Shown piece by piece: positions 26,219 through 40,451 of a stretch of 64,000 nt of DNA (position 1 is its first letter; each line of letters begins with the position of its first letter). Made by a program: the position numbers and the translations under genes. Origin of the DNA: Ptychodera flava (lineage: Eukaryota; Hemichordata; Enteropneusta; Ptychoderidae). The stretch is taken from assembly GCF_041260155.1 (NCBI RefSeq), contig NC_091940.1, positions 31,799,841 through 31,863,840 on the forward strand, read 5' to 3'. A model generated the notes under the pieces. The model saw only the letters and a list, made by a program, of their open reading frames with translations. It searched no databases and had not been told where the DNA came from.

Positions 26219-29200
26219 AAATAAATAAAGCAACACAATTGGACAAACTCTGTCTTTATGTCAAATACTGATATAATACTCTGCCATCTACAATCACAGA
26301 GTTTTGATCTGCACTATGATCATCACACAGGTGGCACTTATATAACCATCACAATGCTAGCCAGTGTCTAATAAAACCCTAGATAAAATGACTTGCCGTC
26401 TGATGGCTGTCAAAATTTCATTTATTGCTTGCTTTTATGATTGTAAACAGCCTAGCTATGTATAAATAACTACTAAAATACGTCCCTCTTGATAGCAGTA
26501 TAAATGGTACATAAATATTTGATGAATGCGGCCCTTTTCAGGAATGCTATAAAATCTCAAGTGATTGAATTAAATGCCAGATCTGCAGAGCTCAATATCC
26601 ATTTTATGACAGAGCTGCATAACAAAATAACAAAAGAAAATGTTATAACTTTACATAATTTGTTTTCCCCTGGTAAAATTTAAGATAAATTTTCATATTA
26701 TTTTCTGTTAAAACAGACATATCACCTCGTCTAACACTCCCAAATATTACCTTACCCACAGTAACCTTCAGTGTTGCACTTAATGAATTTGTGTTGAATA
26801 TGTAATCCCTTCAGTATTTTTGAAAATTTTATTCATTTTTGCAGATATTTTCTTTGGTTTTTTGATAATTTTCGTCCCATACAACAAATACATTATGTTG
26901 AACTATGAAATATAAGCCCTGCAAAAGAAAACTCATTATGGGCACAATATGCAGCGAATTATGGAATTGTGAATTTTGTAATTATTAAATATCAAATTCT
27001 AGTCTAGACTAAAATCCAGCAGCCAACAATTGCATTGGACACAACATTACACATACAGCTGTGTCAACAAATTGAACAGGGGTTATTTTGGCATGAAATT
27101 TGGAGTAGAATAAGAAATTGCGTTTTTACGAACAGAGCAAAAATACAGGAAAATACATCAGAAGTTAGTATGAGCATGCTACATGCAAGTACATATGCCA
27201 TGCAATGTAACTGGCATTTCACAGTCAGTAGCTCAGTCAGTCAGTAGCTCAGTAGTCTGTCACCTTATCATGTGTATTTTCCTGAGGTGTAAATGAATTA
27301 ATTTTATTGCAGTTTGTACTATGATCTTGTATTTGCAGAACACTGGGAAGACGGAACGTTTTCATTATTTTGCCTAGGATCGCATGCTTAGACTTTAACC
27401 ACCATCACATTGTGGTCCTCCTTCAGGGAAATACACAAAGACATAGAGATTCTATGCAAGTGGGGCTCGGGTTGAAATGGAGACATTTAAAGTTGCACAA
27501 GGTGTCAGTGGTTTGACATGATGTTTAAGACATTTATGCAGGCTCATTTTCTTTTGCATGATGTTGCATGGTCCTTGCTAAATAATGTGTTGCGGGCAAT
27601 ATGCCTACATGTATGGTCAGTGTGTGCCTTCGAAGATTTGAAATTTCTTGAAATTTCCTCCAGTCGGCCATCTACCAATATATGTAGACCTGTAAATTTT
27701 TGAGTCACAGAGAAAGCACCCGAGTCAATGACTTTTAAAATTGGCTTAGAGAACACTGATCATGTGTGTGTGTTTTTGCCTAGGTCTCTGTTCAGACTGA
27801 ACAGTACCAGTTCATCAGATGATTGGTAAACCATACATGAACCTAAATTTTCTGTAAACCATGTCATATTCACCATTGATGACAATGAAGTTTAGGCCAA
27901 ACCATAGTGGTGAAAGAATATGTAAACCACTATGGCAATTTGCAACTGTATCATGAAAAAAAAATACATGGCTCTACGCAAGACTACAATACAAGATCTT
28001 GAGATCTACTTTATACTGGTCAGGTCAAATGACAGCGGTTTAATCTGTGTTCACAACTGCTATAACACCATCAAGCATACATATCTCTCATGCAATAAAT
28101 ACAATACAGAAATCCACTGATGTACCTCTCAAAAAAAATACCTTCTCAAAGTTTTGATATTGTAATGTACAAGGGTAGTACTTTTTTATTACAAAACTCT
28201 GTATACGTGTAAATTTCTTGATGCAATGTCAAATTAAAACAAGATTTTTTTTTAACTGTACAGAACATGAAAAATACACAGGTAATTATAATAATAAATC
28301 AAATATCCTAATCACTGTACAACAATGTCTGCGGTGAAAATTTCAAAAAAAAAGATTGGGAAACCAAAAATTATTATTATGCATCTGAATCTGCAGACAA
28401 CCAGTATTTTTACAGTTTGATTAGGTCCGTTATTGCGTGTATACACAAATGTTCAACAAGTTGAAGCAGTACTCTCTACCCTGTTACCGAGTCTGACTAA
28501 AAAATATACTTTTTTTTTTCAGAAAGACTACACCTCTTTTCAATAGAGAAAAAGTCCTAGGACTAAAATATATATTTGTTATTATGTAGAAGTACATTTA
28601 GGTGTTTAATTTCAAAACACTCAAGCGTTTTTTACACCGGTTTCCTATTTGAAAGCCAGTGTTTCACCAAAAGTATTGTATCACGATTATTTGCAATGTC
28701 AAATAGACTTCTTTCAATTTATTTTACTTTCCTGAGATATTTTCAACACAAATAAAACTGTCATTTGTGTGACAAGTTACACAAAATTTCGGCACAATGT
28801 GACACTTTGCCGAACAAAAGCTTCTCTGCCAAAACCTTTTCAGAGGCAGATTAATTTAAGTAAATCTAAAGTACCAGCTATTTGAAGACAGACCGTAGAT
28901 TTCTGTCTGTTTTGTTGTGCCATTGTTTCAACTACGGTTGTATTGTGCAGACGTTTACTGATTATGCACACTTGAACATAAAACTTTTGAAATATTTGAA
29001 GTCTTTTTGATTCAGTCACAACAGTCATAACAAGTGCTCTATATAATTTCAAAATTTAGAGGGCATAATTTGCATGTTACATTCTCATGCAAATCTACTC
29101 TCTTGATGAACTTACAACATAAGGGGATACTCTGGCACCACAAGGCAAGGAGGGGACGCCTATTTTGCTGCAAGGCACTCTTGGAGCACAATCTATCATA

Positions 29201-29327
29201 TCAAAGTTAACGGATGGAATGAAAGTACTTGTACATGTATTTTCAAAAATCTATGGCTGAGATGCAAAGCTAAAGCATCTGCATTGGTGTGGAGATAGCT
29301 TGGAAATATTTTGCAGATATTTCACTG
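26219..29327. other. No gene recognised
   Basis: AT-rich DNA. It holds one diverged copy of the short TTAA repeat (about 27845-27925) and a small run of CAGTCAGTAGCT repeats at about 27222-27256. Short open frames lack supporting signals. Confidence 0.4.
27845..27925. repeat. Diverged copy of the roughly 93-bp short element
   Basis: It keeps TTCACCATTGATGACAATG, GGCCAAACCATAGTGGTGAAAG and their order, as at 36797-36889 and 2446-2537. Its TTAA ends are lost. Confidence 0.55.
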
Positions 29328-29685
29328 TTAAGGTAGTATGCGCCTCGTAAGTGAGAAACTTGAACCTTTGCTCAAAATTTTTCTCAATGCAACTTTCAAC
29401 CATATTCATACCAAATCAGGAATAGAAATTAGGGGTTACTGTACAAAGTTTGCCACAAGAGAAACAAATTACCTGATGTTTACCTATATTTGAATTTCAA
29501 AGTGGCTGCCATTCCTGCAAAAAGTCTAGACCGGAAAATGTAATTTTCGATTTTCGAAAAATACGTTAGTGAGCAAAATCCTTTCTTAAGCGCTTTAAAA
29601 TGAGCTCCTACAAGTGGTAGATCAGAAATGAACTGTAAAAATATGAGATTTAATGCATCTGTCCCTGAAGCGCATTTTACCTTAA
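29328..29685. mobile_element. TTAA-ended non-autonomous element (358 bp)
   Basis: The left end reads TTAAGGTAGTATGCGCCTC and the right end, reverse-complemented, reads TTAAGGTAAAATGCGCTTC, so 15 of 19 bases match. The interior is non-coding with a short palindromic TTTCGATTTTCGAAAA tract. It is a separate family from the TTAAGGATGTAC elements. Confidence 0.65.
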
Positions 29686-30324
29686 TACAACGGTAGGCAC
29701 GGATTTCATGGTTGATATTTTACCATTATCAACACATTTGCCTCTGGAGGAGAATCTGGCCATAAGCATTAAAAACCTAGTTTGGTAATGTACAGCTTAA
29801 ATCATAAACTGACTATTCACGTTGTTAAAATAATACATGTATTATGCACAGATGTCAGCATTTAAAAAATATATATCAATCTTGTATATATCAATATTTC
29901 ATTGTACCCATCCTTTGTGGAGAATGTCAAAACTTTGTTCATTGACAACTGCATGTTAGAAAGAATGGCTAATTTCTTTCCTTTAATGTAGGCAGTTTTA
30001 CTCTTGATATTTCAAGGTGATGTTTCATAAAAGAAACAGATGATCTCATCCTGGTGTTTGCACAGGATTCAGAACACAATCAGTGCACAAGACTTCAACG
30101 AAAAAGTCCACACTTTTATCCAAGCAGACAGGGAAAACAAAATGAAAGCTAGCTCCCGTAGTTTTCAGTAAGCCAGTGGGAAACACAGAAGTTTTTATAT
30201 TAAACAAAGTGATGATAAAGTGATGATAAATAAATAATTAATCTCAATTATTGATGAATTGTTTTCCTAGCTTTGCAAATTTTTGCTTGCAGTGGAAAGA
30301 AACACACAGATTGTGAGATATTTC
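29686..30324 (-). other. Probable 3' UTR side of the zinc-finger gene
   Basis: Non-coding DNA immediately downstream, on the - strand, of the stop codon at 30325-30327. It is likely 3' UTR at least in part. I could not fix a poly(A) site. Confidence 0.35.
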
Positions 30325-33300
30325 TCAGAATTTATCAAGAAGTGGATCATTATCTGGCTGCATATGGGCTACTTTGAAGTGTTGATTGACCTGACATCTG
30401 GAGTTTCCTTTAAACGAGCACAGCTGACACTTCATCGGTCTCTCTTCTTGCCGCTGATGGCGATGCATCTTCTTCGGCTCTGCAGTGTGATAGTCACAGT
30501 TCCAACAGCAGAGAACTGTGCGTCCGGATTCTCTCAGGATTTGCCGGCTGCACTGGAGGACGATGTCTCCAAATTTGATGGGCTCGTCCGGCTGCGAGGT
30601 CTTGCTGCTCTGGCTGTTTGTGGTGGTGTTCTCAGTGGGTGCGGTGGACCCTGTTGTCATGCTGAGTTCTAGTGGCAGGTACTTGTCGTGGAATGATATC
30701 TGCTGAGTCACTGGCGCCATTTCAGTACTGGCAGCTGATGTGGAAGCAGGTATGTTCCTTGGCAACACTGGGCTACTGGACCCGGAAGTATACGCAGTCT
30801 GTGCATTTCTCTGTTGGACTCCATGTGTTTCCCTGGGTGGAAGCCTAAAGGTATCCCTGCTGTTGGCCGGTTGCTCTCTTCTGGGTTGATTACCGATGCA
30901 CTCTGAGAACGACGAGGATGTGGGGGACGGCCCTGGCACTGGCAGACCCCCTCTGAAGTGGTGGTGCTGGCCGAATCTTGATGTCAGATTACGGTGATTT
31001 GAATGAAACTCGGCAATGCCATTTAGTGCTTGAGGAGGTGGTGGATGCGGAGGTGGTGGTGGTGGATGATGAAATGTAGGAGACTCGTATAGGAGTGTTG
31101 AATTCATTCTGTTTTCCACCATGTTTGGATTGGGATGCATGGTGAGGAGGCTCTCACTGACACTGGGAGGGCTTGGCAGAGTGGCATTAAAGGGAGGATT
31201 AAAAAGTGCTGCATCTTGCTGGAAATGTACCGGTGTGTATGTACGCGGTGACAGCAGACTAAACTCCGTAGGTCTCGGGCTTGGAGGCATGTACATGTGA
31301 CGATGCATGTGTCCGTAATGTGGGGCGACGTAAACATGTCCAGGACCTTGGTGTGAAGGTGGATGTGCTGGCGCTGGTTGTGGTGCATGTGTTGCACTTG
31401 AGACTCCAGACGGTGGTGGTGGAGGTGGTGGGGGGCCTCCAGTGGGATGGGGTGGCGGCAGAGTATGCACATGGCCCTGCAGAGGATGACCATGCATGGG
31501 CATCCTGTGTAAATTGTCCAGGGACAAGTTGGCAACAGTTGGCGTAGATGTATTGCAGTAAATTGGATGCATGTACGGCAGATTGACCCGTTGCAAGGAA
31601 TCAGACGAAACAATACTTGGCTGTGAAGCTGGAATATTGTTTGACACTCCTTGACTTGGTTTGTGGTGCACTGTAACTTTGGTGTTCTGAGGAAGATCAG
31701 GCTTGTTAGCAGTACTGCTGTTTCTGGAAGCTGCTGCGGTATGATGCGTCTGTTGTTCTGGCTCCTCAGAGCTTCCACTTTTGGCTTGTGCTGAACTTCT
31801 GGCTTTCTGTGAATTCCCTGTGTTTGGTATGGATGATGTCTTGCTGGATTTTGAGTTCTTTTGTTTAGTTCTAGTGGACCTTAATTCCCGTTTGCTACTT
31901 TTATCAGACTGCTTATTCTTTGCAGTATTGGGGACTGGGTTTTCTTGGAAGCTTTCCACGGGACCTGACTCAGTTTCAGGTTGGGTGTGACTCACTGACT
32001 CTTGCACTGGTGATGGTCTCATGGTTGTTTGTCTTGTCCTTACACCCTGCTCTCTGACTGAAGTTGGCATATTGGACATTTGGGGGATGGATGAACTTGG
32101 ACTTGACTGATTCATTTGACTGGTCTGGACTCTCGGCTGCTGTCCAACATCTCTACTTTGGGCAACCCCTGACAGAATATTTGACAGTGTAGCTGTTCCT
32201 GTGGATGTCCTTGGGTTTTGTGGATTCATGCTGCTGGCACTGACTGATGAGTTTTCTTGCCGTGTGATGCTGCCGGCTGTTTCAGACACTGGAAATGAAG
32301 TCGTTGTAATAGGATGGTGAAGAGGAACACCCATTCTTGGCACGTGCTGGTTTGAAACACTGGAATTGCTTGACGAATGGCTGGGAAGTCTGGTAGTGTT
32401 CAAGAGCGGCTGACTGTATGAGTTCGCAAATGACGGCACAGTGGACGGTCCTTTCCTCAAGGTGTCACTTCTCGGCTCATTGTGCATGAACCTTGTAGCC
32501 CCAATGCCAAACGGGGGTTGTGGGGGCATGTACGTTGTATTTGGTCTGGGCGTTGTATTTGGTCTGGGAAATCTCTGTTGGGGAAAGGTTCTTGTTGTGG
32601 AAGGCACTGAGGATAGGGACGGGGAGGTGAAGATTGGCGTAACAGTTGTAGCGCTACTGGTGGTTGCTGCCAATGTATTTGAGTGAATACTGTCATTTTG
32701 AAGGATGAAGTGAGGTCCGTTTGACTGACTGCTGTATGGCAATGCTGCACTTGAAGACATAACTGGCACAGAGGGTGGCTGCAATGCACTGGTTGTTGAT
32801 GCTGGCACGGCATTCTGTGATGACAACGTCACATGAGCAGGCCATGATAAAGTACTACGTACTGGGGCACTGGAAGTCGACGCTTGTGTCCCTGAAGGTA
32901 GACTAGGTGGTTGATACTGACTCTGCATATAAGGTGGAAAGCTTCCAATTCCATTTTCAATGTTCTGGGATGTTTGTGGCCTGGGAGGCACAGCCTGCTG
33001 GGGTCCCAGCTGGCCTAGAGATGACCTCTGAATTTGTCCTGGCATTGAAAATTGTGCTCTGTTTGTTTCAAGCCTGCCTGGCAACTGTGTTCCATTGCCA
33101 AGTGAAGGGCCCGCAGCAGGGCTTGGTTGGGAATAGTTACTGATATTCATGGGCAACGAGGTAGACAATGTTCTTGGAGGAGGCAGCATGTGCCTGGTTT
33201 GACTTCCACTGGTATCGTCAGTCCTAAGAGAATGAGCCGTGACATTCGGTACTCTTGGTGGAAAAGCTGAAACATTTTTGGCCATTGAACTCAGTGAAGC

Positions 33301-35663
33301 AGCAATGGGCATCCTTTGATAAACTGTACTGGTACGAGGCATCGCAATACTACTATGCGCAGAGTACTCACTGTTCAACTCTGACATTTGGTACGGTGCA
33401 ATGGCAGTGGTAACAGCAATAGCCGAGTTTGCAGTAGTTGTCTGGGTGCTGTTGAAACTTGTCGATGGGACCACAACTGGTCTGGATGTGACAGGGTTTG
33501 TGGGAATGTTTGGCATCCTTGGATGATAGTCAGAATAACTATTGACACTGGTAGTGTTCAAACTGACTGGACTTGCCCGACATGTGACAGGCAATGTAGT
33601 ACTTCCTTGCGGGTGATTCAAATTGGCAGATAGGTTTCCAGAAACACCAGCTTCATGCTGTGTGTTTTGTGCATCAGTGTTTTTCTGAGCAGACGACTGG
33701 GAACTTAGTACTGGAATATTATTGGGAAAGCCGGCATAGTTAGGTACTGCTAACGTTGGTCTTGTATCTGCTTCAAAACTTCTCATTGGTAAATGGGATA
33801 CAAACATGGTAGGTGCTTTTTGCAGTGGTTCCTGCAGAGATATTGGAGTTCTGGCATTTGTAAAGACTGGCTGAAACTGTGTTCTCGGATATCGTGCATT
33901 TGTAGCCAGTGACGTAACCATCGTGTTCATGTTCCTTGGTTTGTACATAGTAACGATGGGTGCAGTAGAAACAGTATTTATGCTCTGTGCAGAAGTAGCG
34001 GTGTATGGTCCACTTGAACTGAAGGCATGGGTTGCAGTGGGGGCTTCTGTAGTCGCTTGCTTGCCTGTACATTGGAGTTCAGATCCAGCTGCAGTGGATG
34101 GAACAGACTCATGTGCTGCTGACATAACTCCTGAACCAGACAGACTTGTACCATCTTGCTGAGTGCTCATGGGAAAGTTCATTGACCTGTTGTGTTGTAG
34201 CGCGGTATGTAAGGACGACATGTGTGCATCACTTTGCGAGGCTTGCATTGAATTATTGCTTTTACTAACAACAGGATTGGGCTCCAAGAGGCCAATCGTT
34301 TGTTGATGATTTTCACCACTAAATGACTGCGTGTACCTGTTGGAGCCAGCAGGGACTGTGTATGTGGTATTGTTCAATGTTTGAGTCCCTGGTAAAGTTG
34401 CATAGGACATGATCTGCGGAGTGTAAACAACTCCTGTACTTGAAGAGACAGTGATGTTGGCAGTTTTACTGACGTCGGACGTCGACACTGGCACGGTACT
34501 CTCAGAACTTGAAGACTGAGAGACTTGAAAGTTTGTGGCAAGGTTCCCGCTAGGAATGGCAGCTACAAGTTGAATGCTGGAATTTTGCAATGCTGGTGAA
34601 ACCTGAGCTGGGCTCACAACCGGTTTCAATACTGCCTGACCACTTGGCAACATGGCAAGCTGAACTTGATTTGTTGGTTGTACGGCCCCAAGCATAACTG
34701 GTGAAACGAGAGGCACAGCACTGTTAGTGTTTAATCCAGAGGTTGCCACTGTAACAGGTGGCACATTTATAGCGGAGTTTCCACAAATGGCAATGTTCCT
34801 TCCCATTCCGTATTGTTCTGGGATATAGCTCCCTTCTTGTCCAGCTATCATTGCTGGTAAACCCATAGCATTTTTAATGTTAGTGTATGCCGGACTGTTC
34901 AACAGCAGACTGTACTTGTACTTGCTTGGCCGCAATCTCAGTATATCCTTTATGTTAGGTGGTAGGTTTGCATTCACAGGAACCTTACCGCCATGCTTCG
35001 AAGTAACAGTGGCCGATGAATTTTCTTGGGAAGCTGGCAAATTTCCATATCTCTGTGCTATGGCAATCCCATTCATTAAAGTCTTTGAAGAATTGACATC
35101 AGGGCAGCTTGCAAGCTTGCTTTCCAGTTCATTATTGTTGTCGACTGGTATATGTCCCTGAAGAGTTCCGTTTAATACAGTATTGGGACTAGCCATGGCA
35201 GTGACATTTGCGTTATTGGCCGACACAGGCATGACCACCTGGATTCCGGTTTCTGAAGGCACACTTGATGCGGAGTTCAATGTAAACACTTTTGAAAGAC
35301 AGCCATCCAGTTGCCCTCCTGGCTGCAGGATAAACGGGGTGCTGGTCAGAATTGGAAGCCCTGAGTTGAACACCAGCGTTTTGCAGTCAGAGTTCATCAC
35401 ATTTGTAGCTGATGCGGTGTTCTGCGTGGCAGCGGACGTCGTCACCAACTTGACCGGCAGAGTTGCCATGACCACTGGCTGGTGTTGGTCTTTGGCAAGC
35501 ACAGGTTTTGGAGCAATGGGTTTGAACTTCTTCCGACAGAAATCATCAATGTCAGGACTGTTCAGTTTGTTCCCACTGCTACTTGTCTTTGACTTTTTGT
35601 TTTCCTGATCTTTATCATCGCCCTCGGTGTCAAGTTCAACTTGGATACTTCTTGTGAAAAAAC
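30325..35663 (-). CDS. Large low-complexity C2H2 zinc-finger protein, exon 2
   Basis: This exon follows an acceptor (CCCTTTTATTTCAG) and continues from exon 1 at 40452-40602 in matching phase (one base, then two), giving 1,829 residues in all. The protein is mostly Ser/Thr/Pro/Asn/Gln-rich and probably disordered. A more ordered patch around residues 280-320 contains IKDILRLRPSKYKYSLLL. A basic stretch (KRELRSTRTKQK) near 1310 may be a nuclear signal. Proline runs lie near 1458 and 1588, with a His/Met-rich stretch between them. The C terminus holds a degenerate finger (CWNC at about 1770, no final His), an ERPMK linker, then a standard CX2CX12HX4H finger at 1796-1817, 12 residues before the end. 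A nuclear regulatory role is inferred. I do not recognise an orthologue. The coding exon is far longer than usual for animals, and it overlaps several + strand shadow frames. Confidence 0.9.
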
Positions 35664-36796
35664 CTGAAATAAAAGGGAATATAAGAGATATGTTAGCTGC
35701 AGTGTTACTGTATTATAGCTTGGCAAGTCTGTACATGTGCATATGCTTTCCTTCTAATCACATCCTATTTATTGCAAAATTCAAAACGACAAAGTAATAA
35801 ATGTACATTATACAAATAAATATGTTGAAAATAGCTTTAGGTGACAATTGTAAACACTTGTACAAAATTGACTATGAAGAAGTGACATGTAATGTAAATG
35901 ATATGTAGTTGAAAATAGCACAGATAGTAGAGTGAAAAGACCACTTTTCACTATCATTATCACTTTCAGTGGCTATTGTAGGAACTTGACAACAATATTA
36001 CAGTCATCCTCACTCGCTTCCTATATTTCAGTTTGAAATTACTCTCTTCAACAGACTTCAAGAGTTTTGTACATCATGTTAGTTCTGTAAATACTGGCAA
36101 CAGTATGTAGTGTGCTTCTCCAGTTTTGCACATTGGCATTTTAATTTTAGTTGTTGTGTGTGCACATTATTGAGTGTGATGTTAAGAAAAGAGTTGACAC
36201 AAAAATTTCATGGAACTATACTGTGAAACGCCAAGAGCACATGTTTGCAGATTTGAGATGTTCGAAAATGTAATAATACTCTTTACTAGAGATAATTTCT
36301 TTGCAAGATTTTGTTTTATATGTATGTACAAAAATGACAGTAGTAAAACTTAAAAGGTAAAAGAAATCACATCATACTGTACATGTAACTATTTGGCTTC
36401 TTGTATTTTGATAGTACATGTGTTTTAACGCAGTTCAACTCACATCCGTACAAACGTTACTATGAGTATGGAGTACAGTGAAAATTAAAAGCTTTCACTA
36501 GCACTCGGTGATGTGAAAAACAAACATCCACAACTATTTTGAGCCAAGAGACACACCCTTCAAGGAAGTAATTTAAAGGCATGCCTGCTGCAGTCTTCTT
36601 GGAAAGCTGGTAAAATTATTTTGAGTGACTCATTTGTAGCTAGGAATGAGACCTGAACCTCGACTCGTACAGCCAGGACAGGAGATATTCACTGAAGCAG
36701 TGCAAAAATAGACTTTAAACAAGTCACACTTGGCAGGAAAATCGATCCTCTTTCGCCTATGGGGTTGCAGCTCACAATTGCTGGGATGATTTTGAC

Positions 36797-36889
36797 TTAA
36801 CCTGTTCACCCCCACATCCCTATAAACAGGTCCACACTCACCATTGATAACAATGGGGTTGGGCCAAACCATGGTGGTGAAAGGGTTAA
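36797..36889. mobile_element. Very short TTAA-ended element (93 bp)
   Basis: It starts TTAACCTGTTCACC and its complement ends TTAACCCTTTCACC, so it has inverted termini including TTAA. It is the best preserved of three copies in the window (others at 2446-2537 and 27845-27925). It lies in intron 1 of the zinc-finger gene. Confidence 0.6.
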
Positions 36890-39505
36890 AGTATATCAAG
36901 TTTTCAATGAACTTTGAGTCCATGTAATAACTCCACAAGTGCCAAAAATCCATTTCAATAACCATCAATACTAAATGTATATACTGATGTACATGTATTT
37001 TTCAATTTATCAAAAGTACGATTCACTATATTTGTTGTTTTGAACTTGATTGTGATATTTTTCGAGACGTCATGGGCACAAAAACAGACATTAAAAATAT
37101 CAAACTTAGTATGAAGAGGATTAATTTTGCATGATATCAGAGGATTACATGTAATTTTGCATAATATCATGTGTGTTTTTGAGATATTCAAACACTGAAC
37201 AACATGTTTCATTTTGGTAATATTCAAGACCCTGAACTGTTTTCATGATGTTTAAACACTGCAACTCATCACGGACATATCTCTAGCTAATACTAGAGGA
37301 CATTTCATTCACACTTCAATCAAATCCTAGATAGGCCATTAAACCAGATGGGAAAACAGAGAAAACAGATGCGTTGGGAAAAATGTAGTCAGTTTGATTT
37401 GCACTCTATGGGAAACAAATCATGAAAACAAAAGAATCGCAGGCAGTGTATCCCCATTGTTTATTCCAGACACAAAGTCCCCCATCTGAAATTCACGTGT
37501 GGCAATACAAACAGGTGTAAAGTGCTCATGATAGCAAAATCTACAATGGGCAGAAGAATTTTTAAAAACGTATTTGATAGTGCTTTTCATGTCTTGTTAT
37601 TCAATAAAATCAAGTTCTGTTAAGAACTAAAATTAAAGGTTTGCAGTATGTATGTTTTACTTTTTTATGACCTACCATTAATTTTGATCAAAGTCGTCCC
37701 GATAAAAGATTATATAATCCTGCATATTAATTGAAATATTTTCACTGGATTGGAAAACTTCATTCACTTTGAATTGCCAGAGCACTATTACACTACCCTG
37801 CTATGTATTTACATGAATGTGCAACTATTTCTGGCCTAGTTGGGTATTGTTGAACATGAGTTCTCTGCCCACAACACCTCAAAAAGTATTTCAAATCAAA
37901 TTCAAAATAATGACAATATGTACATGTACAGTGAAATTTTTCAAGAACAAAATTGCATATTTAGGTTAGTGATAACAAATCAAAGAGGTTTTGGGAGCTG
38001 GAATGTATAGCTTGTTCATAGGTCTTAGTCTCAGCCAGTATTCAATGTTGTAATTGTGACAAATGACACTATGTGGTGGGTTCAACCTCCAATGGTAGAT
38101 ACATGTACATTTTGCTTGCTGGCAATGAAATTAAAAAATCATCACAGATATCATTAACACTCATGGCACTAAACTGTCAAATACATCTGAGAATTTCAGC
38201 TCCGTTAACCAAGCCCAGGAAATGCACTTCTACATTACACAAACTCTTGATATTGCTCCCTCCATCCCCAAGTAAAATGTACTGATAATCGACAAGACTG
38301 AATGTAATTGAATAGAAAAAGCAACATACGATTTCATAAAATGGCAGAAAAGGTTTGGTCTTCAAATGAGTGTAACACTATTTCCTGTATGGTGCACTTA
38401 ATACAAGAAATTCTTAAAATTGTAGCAAGAGAGACAAAATCTAAGGGAGACATAGGGTATGGTCAATAGGACAACAGGGAAAATGAAATCCATTTAACTA
38501 ACGATGTATACAATAATAATTTTACAACTGAGCAGTGTTTCTACAAGGATTTGGAAATCTTGGTGTGTGCTAAGGTAGGAAGCATGGTACCATTTCTGTT
38601 GAAAACCTGATAGGTTGCAATTGCATCAATATTTCACAGCCCATGGGAACCCAGGTATTGTGACTGGGTACCGCCCTCAACAGAACACTGCTGACCTTGA
38701 GCCTGAAAGTTGCAGTTGACAAGTAACATCTTAAAAGACATGCTGTCTTTTAATGTTTTGTGACTATTGCATCTCTTCCTAAGACGCTGAAGCCATTTAC
38801 CAAAACTGAAGAACCGTTGAGGAATTGGTAAATAATTTTGATACGATTTTCCGTGAGTGCTATATTATTGCTGTGTGTATGCAGTGAGTGAAATGGGTTG
38901 AACGACATTTTGTAATACCGGTATTTCCTGCCATGTATAATATCATCCACAATGCTATTACAAATGGGGCGCAATACCATGTGAGATTCTGAAGAAAATG
39001 CAATCGTTGAAGTTCGTGCCAAGTCTATTGTTTCACTCAAAAGTGTGAGGTTGTGTAGTTTGGAAGTATAACTTTCATCTGCAAATTGTATCATTTTGAT
39101 TTTATTAGTTCACGAGAAGGGTAAGTATTGACGCTTGAGTTGAACATGGAGGAGGTAAGTGCAAGGCTGGAATTTGGGAAAACTACCGAGTGTAGATGAA
39201 GCACCCTGAAAAACGTCTGACAATTCCATTTGCATTGATGGAACAACCTTGCTTTTACGAGTGCGGTAATTCCATGGCCACAAAACCACGCATTTATTTG
39301 TATACATCGTCCGTTTTCCCAGGCTAAATTACAGAGAAAACCTTGCGAAGCGCTTGATAAGTATGCAAATTTATACAAACTTTAATTGAATGCTGTGATA
39401 CATGCCGTGTCTGGCGATAAGTGCTATTGAATTGAGCTGGATTTGTAGCCCTACCAGTTATCGCTGTTTTGATGGAGTTTCGTCACGTATTCAGCGTGTC
39501 AAGTA

Positions 39506-40138
39506 GGGGTCCAGACACTTCGCACCAAAACCAGTTCGCCCCACACAACTTCGCCCCCAAAACCATTTCGCACCAAACCACCTCGTCCCAAGTACTACCT
39601 CGTCCAAAGCCACTTCGCTCCAAGTACCACCTCGTACTAAAACCACTTTGCCCAAAGTATTATACCATCAACTCGTCCTAAAACAACGATGCCACGATTT
39701 ATCATAACGTTGATGTTACATGCAACTTATTTTGGCTACCACGGAAACATTTATTGATGCATGAAACCATAAACAGTAGACTAAGAAAAGAAAAAACACC
39801 AAACTACTCAATGCTACAACTCGGGTGCCGTGCGCGGAATCGCACGATGTCATTTTCTCGAAATGTGTACAATTTCAAGATTTCACTGTGTCCTGGGATG
39901 ATAGAAAGGTGATGGAAACTTCGATAGCAGTTGTTGGTTATTTTCAGCTTTACCGGGTGGCGATAAGTTTAGGGCAAAGTGGCATCGTTTGGGGGCGAAA
40001 TGGTTTGGGGCGACGTGACTTTTGGGGCGAAGTGGTTTTGGTACGAGGTTATTTTGGTGCGAAGTGGTTTTGGTGCGAAATGGTATGGGACGAGATGGTA
40101 TGGTGCGAAGTGGTTTTGGTGCGAAGTGTCTGGGAATC
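39506..40138. mobile_element. Small fold-back element with minisatellite arms and 8-bp target duplication (633 bp)
   Basis: GTCAAGTA flanks both sides (39498-39505 and 40139-40146). Just inside, CCAGACACTTCGCACC and seven further bases are identical in inverted orientation. Each arm, about 150-170 bp, is a mirrored string of 15-20 bp units of the type CCACTTCGCACCAAAA with variants (CCCC, CGTCCC). The middle is non-coding. An 8-bp duplication is characteristic of hAT-type transposases, so mobilisation by one is likely. It lies about 310 bp downstream of exon 1 in the zinc-finger gene's intron. Confidence 0.85.
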
Positions 40139-40451
40139 GTCAAGTACACCTATTCACTGAAGGGCTTCGCCGAGACAATGAAAGTTTGGGCAAAGCACAG
40201 CCACCAAAGCCAATAATCTCCCAAACTGTGGTAGAGGCAAGACACCGCCGCCGAAATTTCATTCAAAATTTACACAATTTTGTGCATAATTTAGTAACTT
40301 GCATACCGACAGCTTCTGTGCGAATTCCTATACATATGTCTTTGGACCTTCGAACGCTCACAGGGAACTTGGGGACCCCCAAAGCATCTTGACTCGCTCC
40401 CCTTTCCTCAGCATAATAAATAAGAGCTGAAATGAACAGTTAGCTACTTAC

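Larger units (their letters stand above)
35664..40451 (-). other. Intron 1 of the zinc-finger gene
   Basis: Bounded by a donor AAAA|GTAAGT (40451 downward) and an acceptor TTTCAG ending at 35664. It carries a 93-bp TTAA element at 36797-36889 and the fold-back element at 39506-40138. Short frames at 38750-39378 on the - strand have no splice or family support. Confidence 0.75.

Noticed and set aside
31104..31778. 224-codon frame overlapping the zinc-finger gene on the same strand, and several + strand frames at 30283-35608
   Set aside because: They are out-of-frame or antisense shadows of the long exon, with no starts or splice sites of their own.
38750..39378. Pair of - strand frames within intron 1 as an extra exon
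   Set aside because: No splice sites in compatible phase and no family resemblance were found.
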